DNA of 64,000 bases. It comes from DATFQE01 sp963733845. Its GTDB lineage: Bacteria; Actinomycetota; Thermoleophilia; Gaiellales; Gaiellaceae. The DNA is taken from assembly GCA_963733845.1 (NCBI GenBank), contig CAVTEM010000001.1, positions 1-64,000 on the forward strand. Direction: 5' to 3'. Below the pieces are notes generated by a model, which worked only from the letters and a program-made list of their open reading frames with translations, was not told the DNA's origin and did no database searches. A program made the position numbers and the translations under genes. Below, piece after piece: positions 1 to 7,026 of this stretch (position 1 is the stretch's first letter; each line of letters starts with the position of its first letter).

Positions 1-153
1 CCGCCTGAAGCTTCCTTGTGTCAGTGTGCGAACCGGCGGCGGTTGTGAGTCGATCGCGCGCTTCAGCTGGTTCGCAAGCCGGGAGCGATCGGCGACCGAA
101 CATTTGAGATCATCTTCGGCGTTCCAGCCACCTGTCTCATAGAGTGGACGGCG

Positions 154-489
154 ATGGACGAAGACCGAGCACGCGAGCTCCTCCGCCGCGAGCGCGAACG
201 GATCGAGACCGCACTGGCCGGCCAGGTCCATCCCCCTCACAGCGAGCTGGCGACCGACGACCAGCATCTGGGCGACGAGGCGGCAGAGCTTTACGACGAC
301 GAGATCGCAGCCGCTCTTCGCGAGCAGCTCACGGGCGAGCTCGCCGCCCTCGAGCGAGCCGAGGAGCGTCTGGAGCAGGGGACGTACGGCGTGTCGGTCG
401 AGAGCGGCGAGCCGATCCCCGACGAGCGGCTCGAAGCGCACCCGACCGCCGAACGAACCACCGACGAGCAAGCCCGGCTCGACCGGTAG
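154..489 (+). CDS. DksA/TraR-like protein without zinc-finger cysteines
   Basis: A 111-residue acidic protein. The N-terminal two thirds is a charged helical, probably coiled-coil region. Residues about 77-94 read GTYGVSVESGEPIPDERL, which is the DksA/TraR zinc-finger signature with the metal-binding cysteines replaced; the whole protein has no Cys. DksA-family proteins insert a coiled coil into the RNA polymerase secondary channel, and cysteine-poor versions exist, so a role as an RNA polymerase modulator is possible but inferred. ATG at 154 is used because it opens the frame that carries the motif. Confidence 0.75.
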   Translation: MDEDRARELLRRERERIETALAGQVHPPHSELATDDQHLGDEAAELYDDEIAAALREQLTGELAALERAEERLEQGTYGVSVESGEPIPDERLEAHPTAERTTDEQARLDR

Positions 490-496
490 CCACCTT

Positions 497-772
497 TTAC
501 TTCATGTAGTTGTGGACAGGCCAGAACTGCGGCTGCGGGCTCGGACCGGCGAACCCCACGGCCTCGAGGGCCGGGCCGAACCGCTCCTTCAGGAATCGGC
601 TCGCGTCTTCCTCTGACTCGAACACTTCGATGACACGCCAACCCCCGTTCGGACTCGGCCCGGCGACGTGGAGGATGCCGCCCACAGGCGCCTCCAGGTC
701 AAGCTGCTTGCGAAGCCGTTCGTAGAGCTCCTGCGAGCCCCCGGGGTTGTCCACCAACATCGCGATCGCCAC
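497..772 (-). CDS. Small ABM-like (dimeric alpha/beta barrel) protein
   Basis: A 91-residue protein starting with GTG. It reads as a small ferredoxin-like alpha/beta fold: a beta strand with a start such as MAIAMLVDNP, a helix with QELYERLRKQL, a strand GGWRVIEVFES, a helix EEDASRFLKERFGPAL and a tail ending PVHNYMK. This is the layout of the antibiotic-biosynthesis-monooxygenase/stress-responsive dimeric barrel group, common as unnamed small proteins in actinobacteria. It is convergent with the DksA-like gene, 7 bp apart. No catalytic residue can be named; the function is unknown. Confidence 0.7.
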   Translation of the reverse strand: MAIAMLVDNPGGSQELYERLRKQLDLEAPVGGILHVAGPSPNGGWRVIEVFESEEDASRFLKERFGPALEAVGFAGPSPQPQFWPVHNYMK

Positions 773-1042
773 AGTTGCCTCCTCTCGTTCCTAGCTCGCG
801 TCGGCCAGGCGCCGACCCGGCAGACGATAGGAGCAGCCGGAGAGTGTGCGCATCAGCGGAGGTACCCAACTTTCGTGGCAGGCGGCCTGGGTATTTCCAC
901 CCACAAGTGCCTCAGACGAAGAGGCCTGGCTACGGACATGAGCCCCGCACGTTCCGGCCTGTTCTGCGGCAAGAACCGAAGCTCCGAACCGTGCGTACTG
1001 ACGGACCGGGAGATGTCCGCCACGAGTTCGAGGAGGCACGTC

Positions 1043-2065
1043 ATGAGTGCTCGAAGGTCCGTACGCATCGCCGTCTGTGTCCTGACGACCGTCGCACTCT
1101 CCATCGCCGCCGGCGCGCCCGCGTCGGCAAAGCCCCGACCGCCCGCCCCCGACCGCACGCCGCCCTCGCAACCGACCAATCTGCGCGTGACCGCCGTCAC
1201 CCAGACCAGCGTGACCCTGGCGTGGAATCCGTCCACCGACAACGTCGGAGTGCGCTCGTATTCGCTCTGGCATGACGGGCTCAACGGGGTGGTGTCCGTC
1301 GCCCACCCACAAACCACCGCCACGTGGTCCGGGCTCCGCTCCGGCCAGACCTTGACGTTCAGGGTGACGGCGTTCGACGCCATGTACAACGCGTCGACCC
1401 CCAGCGACCCGGTCACCGCGACGACCGTGGCCGACACGACCGCGCCGTCTGCTCCGAGTGGGCTCACGGTAGGCACGGTGACGGCCTCGAATGTCCTCCT
1501 GACCTGGAACAGCGGCACAGATCAGTTCAATCCGGTACGGCACGAGATCCTCGTCAACGGCGCGCCGACCGCCAATGCCTTCTCGACCGTGCCCGCGGGC
1601 ACGAACCCACGGCCGCCGATCCAGAGTGCCTGGGTGCGGCAGCTCGACCCGGCGACCACCTACGAGTTCAGCGTGAGGGCCGTCGACCCGTCCGGCAACG
1701 TGTCGGTGCCAAGCACGCCCGTGAGCGCCAGGACGCAGGCGAGCACCGACACGGCCGCGCCCACCAGCCCGACCCTCCTCAGCGCCTTCGATGGAGGCAA
1801 CTCGTCCTGCCCCGAGGAGCTTTGGCTGACGTGGACCGCGTCGACCGACGGCGCCGAGCCGGCGTCGGCCATCGAGTACGAGGTCCGAGTCAACGGCACG
1901 ATCATCGACGTGATCCCAGGCGGTACCCAGACGGTGAGCTACACCGAGGTCCTCGGCGCCAACACGGTCACCATCGTGGCCGTCGATCGAGCCGGCAACG
2001 CATCGGCCCCGAGCAACGCCCTCACGGTGTTCACGAACTGGGCTCCCGGCGGCTGCGGTCTCTGA
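1043..2065 (+). CDS. Secreted fibronectin type III repeat protein
   Basis: A 340-residue exported protein. ATG at 1043 follows an AGGAGG ribosome site at 1031-1036 and opens a signal peptide (SARRSVRIAVCVLTTVAL, cleavage near ASA-KP). Three FN3-like units follow: about residues 38-130 (SQPTNLRVTAVTQTSVTLAW), 132-230 (SGLTVGTVTASNVLLTWNSG) and a third, more divergent one at about 235-335 with a Cys pair (NSSCPEELWLTW and the C-terminal GGCGL). FN3 units usually serve as spacers or binding modules in extracellular enzymes, but no catalytic domain is present here. The frame is open further upstream, but only this start has a ribosome site and a signal peptide. Confidence 0.8.
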   Translation: MSARRSVRIAVCVLTTVALSIAAGAPASAKPRPPAPDRTPPSQPTNLRVTAVTQTSVTLAWNPSTDNVGVRSYSLWHDGLNGVVSVAHPQTTATWSGLRSGQTLTFRVTAFDAMYNASTPSDPVTATTVADTTAPSAPSGLTVGTVTASNVLLTWNSGTDQFNPVRHEILVNGAPTANAFSTVPAGTNPRPPIQSAWVRQLDPATTYEFSVRAVDPSGNVSVPSTPVSARTQASTDTAAPTSPTLLSAFDGGNSSCPEELWLTWTASTDGAEPASAIEYEVRVNGTIIDVIPGGTQTVSYTEVLGANTVTIVAVDRAGNASAPSNALTVFTNWAPGGCGL

Positions 2066-2072
2066 CCCGAGA

Positions 2073-2234
2073 CCTTCGGCCATCGGGCCGGCGGACCTCT
2101 ACCGTCGGCTCGATGGCCAGCAGGCGACCGTGTTCCCGAGCCACCACGGCGGCTTCCTCGGCGGCGAGTTCGGCTACGCCGGCCAGCCCGAAGCCTTCGC
2201 CCGCAAGCTGCGCGAGGTGCTGGACCAGGACTGA
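2073..2234 (+). pseudogene. C-terminal remnant of an alpha/beta hydrolase
   Basis: No start codon precedes it, but the frame ending TGA at 2232-2234 translates as ADLYRRLDGQQATVFPSHH, then GGFLGGEFGYAGQPEAF, then ARKLREVLDQD. This matches the last 50 or so residues of alpha/beta hydrolases in which the catalytic His sits in FPGGHxGFLGG. The body with the nucleophile is missing, and the fragment lies between the FN3 gene and the LuxR-type gene, so it looks like a 5'-deleted gene. The identification is by motif only. Confidence 0.5.
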
Positions 2235-2300
2235 CCGGGGATCCCGGGGTTCCGCGGCCCGCTCGACACGGCGAAGAGCGGGGTGCACGATTGCCGGAAT

Positions 2301-4895
2301 GTGACGGAGCCCCGTCCGCTGCTGGAGAGAGACGACGCCCTCGGCGTGCTGGGCGCGCTCGCCGGCGAGGCGGCGGCCGGGCGCGGGCGGCTCGTCTTCG
2401 TCGGAGGCGAGGCGGGCGTGGGCAAGACCGCGCTCCTGCGGCGCTTCGCCGACGGCGCCGACGGACGCGTTCTCTGGGGTGCTTGCGTGGCGCTCGACAC
2501 GCCGCGCCCGTTCGGCCCGCTGGTGGAGATCGTGCGCTTGCCAGGCCGGGTGTACGACGTCGCGGACGCACTCCTCGCGGACCTCCGCGACGGAGAGCCG
2601 GCGGTGCTCGTCGTCGAGGACGCCCACTGGGCCGACGACGCCACGCTCGACCTGCTGCGGCTCGTCGGGAGGCGCATGGAGGGCTGCCAGGCGCTCGTGG
2701 TGGTGAGCTACCGGGACGACGAGGTGCGCGGGGCGCACCCGCTGGTGCGGGTGCTGGGCGAGCTGACGGGGACGCCGCACGTCTCGCGGCTGCGGCTGGA
2801 GCCGCTCTCCCGCTCGGCGGTGGGGCTGCTTTGCGCACCCTCGGGCGCCGATCCGGACGACGTCTTCGCGAAGACCCACGGGAACCCGTTCTTCGTCACC
2901 GAGGTGCTTGCCGCGGGCGGCGAGCGTGTTCCCGCGACGGTGCGGGAGGCGGTGCTCGCCCGCGCGGCGCGGCTCGTGCCGGAGGCGCGCGACATGCTGG
3001 AGACGATCGCGGCGGTGCCCACCGAGACCGATTTGTGGGTGCTGGAGGCGATGCGCAAGGGCGACCTCACCGGGCTCGACGAGTGCATCGAGTCGGGAAT
3101 CGTCCTCTCCCGGCCGGGACGCGTCGCCTTCCGCCACGAACTCGCGCGCGAGGCCGTCGAGGACGCGACGCCTCCGCACCGCCGACTGCTTCTGCACCGG
3201 GCGGCCCTGGCGGCGCTCGCCCGGCCGCCGATGGGCGTGCACGAGGCGGCGCGTCTCGCCCATCACGCCGAAGCTGCGGGGGACGTCGCCGCGCACGTCC
3301 GTTACGCGCGGCAGGCGGGCGCCGAGGCGGCGGCGCTCGGCGCACACCGTGAGGCCGCCTCCCACTTCGCGGCCGTCGCCCGCCACGCGGAGGCTCTCCC
3401 CAACGCCGAGCGGGAGGAGGCGCTGCGCAGGCTCGCGTACGAGAGCTTCCTCGTGAACGACATCGACGTCGCGCGGACCGCCGTCGAGCGCCTGCTCGCC
3501 GACCTCCGCGCGAACGGCGACCGCATCGGGGAGGCAGCGGCTCTCAGGGAGCTCTCGCGCCTGCTCCGCTTCCAGGGCGAGGTCGCCGCGGCGGAGCGCG
3601 CCGCCCTCGACGCCGTCGCGCTGCTCGAGAGCGAGGGTGAGGAACGCGAGCTGGCGCTGGCCTACGACCATCTCGCCTGGCTGCGGTTGCTCGTAAACGA
3701 CAACGAGGGCGCCGTCGAGCTGGCGCGGAAGGCGCTTGCGCTCGCCGGCGACGACATCGCGATCGCCGCCGACGCGCTGCTGACGCGCGGCTCGGCCGAG
3801 TTCTCACTGGGCCGCCCGGGGTGGAGGCCCACCCTCGAGGAGGGCGAGCGCCTCGCCCGCCTCGTCGGCGAGGGCGCGCCGCGGGAGCGCAGCATCGCCC
3901 GTGACGAGCTGCTCGCCCGCGCGCTGGACAAGCTCGCGTACGCGGTGCTCCACGTGGGCGACCTCGCCGCCGCCGCGCGCTCGATCGACGAGGGCCTGCG
4001 CTACACGGACACGCGCGATCTCGCGCGGTGGCACTCGAACCTCTTGATGGCCCGCGCCAGCCTGGAACTAGCCCGGGGCGAGTGGGACCGCGCCCTCGCG
4101 TCGGCGGGGGAGGCCGTCGCCGCGCCGGTGCTACCGCACATCCGGCTGATGGCCCTCGTCGTCGTCGGCCGGATCCGCGCGCGCCGGGGCGACAGCGGCG
4201 TCTGGCACGTGCTCGACGAGGCGCGAGCGACCGTCTCGCACGCGGACGACCTCGACCAGATCGGGCCCGTGGCGGTCGCCCGCGCGGAGGCGCTCTGGCT
4301 CGAGGGGCGTGGCGAGGAGGTCGCGGCCGAGACGGCGCAGGCGGTCGCCGCTGCCGACGCACGGCACGACGGGTGGTGGCTCGGCGAGCTGGCGTGGCTT
4401 CGCCGCCTGGCCGACCCGGACGATCGGGCCGAGGTACGGGCCGCGGGGCCGTACGCGCTCGCGCTGGAGGGAAGGTGGCAGGAGTCCGCGGCCGAGTGGG
4501 AGCGCGCGGGCCGGCCCTACGAGGCGGCCCTCGCACCGACGTTCGGCGATTCCGGGGAGGCGATCGTGCACGCGGTCGAGGAGCTCCAGCGCCTCGGCGC
4601 CCATGCCTCGGCCCGCGCCGTCGCCGGGCGGCTCCGGGCCCTCGGCGTCCGCGTCACCGTGCGCCGCCCCCGGGCCGCCACGCGCGAGAACCCCGCGGAC
4701 CTCACCGCGCGGGAGCTGGAAGTGCTGTCGCTCGTCGCCGGCGGGCTCCAGAACCGGGAGATCGCCGCGCGCCTCTTCCTCTCGCCGAAGACCGTCGAGC
4801 ACCACGTCTCAGCAATCCTCCGGAAGCTCCGCGTCCCGACCCGGCGGGAGGCGGCGCAGGAGGCGCTGCGACGGGGCCTTGACCGGCCGTCGTAG
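2301..4895 (+). CDS. LuxR-family regulator with AAA ATPase and TPR-like region
   Basis: A protein of about 864 residues of the large ATP-binding LuxR (LAL/MalT-like) type. Order: Walker A GGEAGVGKTALL near residue 35, Walker B-like VLVVEDAHWADD near 105, a long helical TPR-like region rich in LARA/EAAA, and a C-terminal LuxR helix-turn-helix (LTARELEVLSLVAGG ... NREIAARLFLSPKTVEHHV). Such proteins bind ATP and an inducer and activate promoters through the HTH. GTG at 2301 is chosen; an in-frame GTG at 2283 would add six residues. It reads toward the peroxiredoxin gene 90 bp downstream, but no direct link is shown. Confidence 0.85.
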   Translation: MTEPRPLLERDDALGVLGALAGEAAAGRGRLVFVGGEAGVGKTALLRRFADGADGRVLWGACVALDTPRPFGPLVEIVRLPGRVYDVADALLADLRDGEPAVLVVEDAHWADDATLDLLRLVGRRMEGCQALVVVSYRDDEVRGAHPLVRVLGELTGTPHVSRLRLEPLSRSAVGLLCAPSGADPDDVFAKTHGNPFFVTEVLAAGGERVPATVREAVLARAARLVPEARDMLETIAAVPTETDLWVLEAMRKGDLTGLDECIESGIVLSRPGRVAFRHELAREAVEDATPPHRRLLLHRAALAALARPPMGVHEAARLAHHAEAAGDVAAHVRYARQAGAEAAALGAHREAASHFAAVARHAEALPNAEREEALRRLAYESFLVNDIDVARTAVERLLADLRANGDRIGEAAALRELSRLLRFQGEVAAAERAALDAVALLESEGEERELALAYDHLAWLRLLVNDNEGAVELARKALALAGDDIAIAADALLTRGSAEFSLGRPGWRPTLEEGERLARLVGEGAPRERSIARDELLARALDKLAYAVLHVGDLAAAARSIDEGLRYTDTRDLARWHSNLLMARASLELARGEWDRALASAGEAVAAPVLPHIRLMALVVVGRIRARRGDSGVWHVLDEARATVSHADDLDQIGPVAVARAEALWLEGRGEEVAAETAQAVAAADARHDGWWLGELAWLRRLADPDDRAEVRAAGPYALALEGRWQESAAEWERAGRPYEAALAPTFGDSGEAIVHAVEELQRLGAHASARAVAGRLRALGVRVTVRRPRAATRENPADLTARELEVLSLVAGGLQNREIAARLFLSPKTVEHHVSAILRKLRVPTRREAAQEALRRGLDRPS

Positions 4896-4985
4896 GGGCC
4901 CGTCGAACAAAGATAGGGGACGGCCCCCGATGCGCCCGGCGGGGTCGCCGCCTACCGTCGAGCCGACCACGAACAGGAGGCACCG

Positions 4986-5645
4986 ATGGCACTACAGCTG
5001 GGCGACACCGCACCGGACTTCGAGGCGGAGACCACGGAGGGCCCGATCCACTTCCACGACTGGATCGGCGACTCGTGGGCCGTGCTCTTCTCCCACCCGA
5101 AGGACTTCACGCCGATCTGCACAACCGAGCTGGGCTACATGGCGAAGGTCAAGCCCGAGTTCGACCGCCGCGGCGTGAAGGTGATCGGCCTCTCGGTCGA
5201 CCCGCTCGACCGGCACGCCGAGTGGGCGGGCGACATCGAGGAGACCCAGGGCGCAGCCCCGAACTTCCCCGTCATCGGCGACGACGACTTCGCCATCGCG
5301 AAGCTCTACGGGATGCTCCCGGCGAGCACATCAGGCGACCCGCTTGCCCGCACCCCGGCCGACAACCAGACCGTCCGCAACGTCTTCGTGATCGACCCGG
5401 ACAAGACGATCAAGCTGATCCTCGTCTACCCGATGACGACCGGCCGCAACTTCGACGAGGTGCTCCGCGTCCTCGACTCGCTACAGCTCACGGCGAACCA
5501 CAAGGTGGCGACGCCGGCGAACTGGCGCCAGGGCGATGACGTGATCATCGCGGGCTCGGTGTCCGACGAGGTAGCGCGGGAGCTGTGGCCCGGCGGGTGG
5601 GAGGCGCCGAAGCCGTACATCCGCATCGTTCCGCAGCCTGCCTGA
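4986..5645 (+). CDS. 1-Cys peroxiredoxin (Prx6 type)
   Basis: A 219-residue thiol peroxidase, full length for the Prx6 group. The catalytic motif FTPICTTEL puts the peroxidatic Cys at residue 45; the C-terminal half contains the long Prx6-type extension (NFDEVLRVLDSLQLT, then WRQGDDVIIAGSVSDE, then WEAPKPYIRIVPQP). No second conserved resolving Cys is visible, as expected for the one-cysteine type. It reduces hydrogen peroxide and organic peroxides in the cytosol. An AGGAGG ribosome site lies just before ATG at 4986. It follows a LuxR-type regulator on the same strand. Confidence 0.93.
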   Translation: MALQLGDTAPDFEAETTEGPIHFHDWIGDSWAVLFSHPKDFTPICTTELGYMAKVKPEFDRRGVKVIGLSVDPLDRHAEWAGDIEETQGAAPNFPVIGDDDFAIAKLYGMLPASTSGDPLARTPADNQTVRNVFVIDPDKTIKLILVYPMTTGRNFDEVLRVLDSLQLTANHKVATPANWRQGDDVIIAGSVSDEVARELWPGGWEAPKPYIRIVPQPA

Positions 5646-5683
5646 GCGGACGTCCACCGACGGCGACGGCCCGCAACAGCGGG

Positions 5684-5757
5684 CGTGGGGTGCACTAACT
5701 CGGCCGCCTGCGAATCCGATCGCGATTTGCAGGGAGATCGAATGAGTGCACCCCACG
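5684..5757. repeat. Long imperfect inverted repeat between convergent genes
   Basis: The arms CGTGGGGTGCACT (5684-5696) and AGTGCACCCCACG (5745-5757) are perfect 13-bp complements separated by 48 bp, and the interior can partly fold further (CTGCGAATC near 5708 with GATTTGCAG near 5724, one mismatch). It lies between the converging peroxiredoxin and capsid-like genes. There is no T tract, so a terminator is not proved; it may be a transcript 3' hairpin or a repeat element. Confidence 0.55.
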
Positions 5758-5818
5758 GTGGTCTCGGGCTCGAGTCCGCAAGAGGGCTTTACCTAAAGCG
5801 TCTGCGCGACCGCTGGGT

Positions 5819-6952
5819 CTATTCCGTGGGGCTCGGAGTCCGCTCCGAACCGTCGTCGGGGCCGCGACCGACGAAGCCCGCCTTGTTGCCGAGCGCGAAA
5901 TCGAATGGCAAGGCCGCCCGGAAGACGATCGCGTCGGCGGACGCCGGCTGTGTCGTGACGGAGACGAATTGCGTAGCGACGCCGATCCATGCCTCCTGCC
6001 AGTCGGCAGCGAAGTAGATGTTGGGCTCGGCACCTGCGGACAGGACGAACGGGAAGCCCAGGAACACGCCGCCGTCGATCCCGTCGAGTTGCAGGAGCTC
6101 GTAGCTGTCGAGAGTCCGCGCTCCAGCTCCCTCTTCGACCGCGCTCAGCCCGTCTGCCGTGACGAGCCTCGTCAGCTCGTCGAGCGTGTTCGGGCCGAGG
6201 ATCCACCCGGGGTTTCGGAACGCCTGAGTCGCGTTCCGAACAACGTTGAGCATGCCGCGCGCGGTCGTCAGGTGGTCCTCGCGAGACGGGGTTGCTCTGA
6301 CGAGGCCGCCCTTTTTCTCGCCGTCCATTCCCTCCTCGCCGTCGGCTCGCTCCTCACGGTGGACTCCCTGAAGGACGGTCTTGTCGACTCCGCGTGCGAG
6401 CGCGTCGGCGAGTTGAGCCTTGAGCGCGTACGCGAGGTCGGGACTGGAAGCGACGGCCGCTCGAACTCTCTGCGACACGGCGATCCCGGCGGAGAGGTCC
6501 CACTCGCCGGGACGTAACGGATCGTCCTCGTCCCCAACTGCCTCGCCCGGGTCGGGCTCAGGTTTCCCGGGAGACCTGAAGCCCTCCTTGACCTGGAAGT
6601 CCACGACAGGCAGGGCTGCGCCCTGCTCGCCGGCGACGAGCGTCGCACCGAGCCGGATCACGGCCGAGCGCCCGCAGACGAGGTCGGCGATCTCGGCGTT
6701 CCATTCATCGAGGTCGAGGAAGCCGCCGTCAGCCTCGTCGGCCCCGCCCGCCTTGGGGCCGAACGGCTTGGGGCCGAACGGCTTCGGCCCGAAGGGCCTC
6801 GTACCGAACTGCTTGGGGCCGAACGGCTTCGGGCCGAATGGCTTGGGGCCGAACGGCTTCGGGCCGAATGGCTTGGGGCCGAACGGCTTCGGGCCGAAGG
6901 GTCGCCCCGGGAACTCTTCCTCGTCCTCCCAGTCCATTCCGTCGTCGGACAA
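5819..6952 (-). CDS. HK97-fold phage-capsid-like protein with PFGPK repeat tail
   Basis: A 377-residue protein. Residues 1-16 are acidic, residues 18-67 are ten pentapeptides (nine PFGPK, one QFGTR), and from about residue 75 it follows the major-capsid family (Phage_capsid, HK97 fold): a strand region SAVIRLGATLVAGEQGAALP, a spine-helix-like LADALARGVDKTVLQGVH, a P-domain-like NPGWILGPNTLDELTRLVTA, a G-x-P strand FLGFPFVLSAG, and NIYFAADWQEAWIGVATQF near the end. No portal, terminase, protease or tail gene is nearby, so it is not part of a recognisable prophage. It lies 74 bp downstream of the cyclase-ATPase gene on the same strand, probably an operon. An encapsulin-like shell or a domesticated capsid is inference. 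Confidence 0.75.
   Translation of the reverse strand: MSDDGMDWEDEEEFPGRPFGPKPFGPKPFGPKPFGPKPFGPKPFGPKQFGTRPFGPKPFGPKPFGPKAGGADEADGGFLDLDEWNAEIADLVCGRSAVIRLGATLVAGEQGAALPVVDFQVKEGFRSPGKPEPDPGEAVGDEDDPLRPGEWDLSAGIAVSQRVRAAVASSPDLAYALKAQLADALARGVDKTVLQGVHREERADGEEGMDGEKKGGLVRATPSREDHLTTARGMLNVVRNATQAFRNPGWILGPNTLDELTRLVTADGLSAVEEGAGARTLDSYELLQLDGIDGGVFLGFPFVLSAGAEPNIYFAADWQEAWIGVATQFVSVTTQPASADAIVFRAALPFDFALGNKAGFVGRGPDDGSERTPSPTE
6752..6901 (-). repeat. 15-bp tandem repeat encoding PFGPK units
   Basis: Ten consecutive 15-bp units within the capsid-like gene encode PFGPK, with one QFGTR variant as the seventh unit. Units are almost identical at DNA level (a CCGTTCGGCCCCAAG-type sequence on the coding strand), which allows copy number to change by slippage without breaking the frame. 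Confidence 0.9.
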
Positions 6953-7026
6953 CCTGCTCTCCCTGTTCGCCAGGGCTTCGGCCTCGCCGAGTCTATGACT
7001 TAGAGGCGTTGGCTACAAGCTCACGG

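Noticed and set aside
791..3671. Long open frames on the minus strand opposite the FN3 and LuxR-type genes
   Set aside because: They are Arg/Gly/Pro-rich complements of real genes, have no family motifs, and disappear when codon bias is considered.
5819..6952. Calling the capsid-like protein a family 2 encapsulin
   Set aside because: No CNB insertion and no E-loop or Srp1-type N-terminus are visible. The HK97-fold match is kept, but not the encapsulin subfamily.
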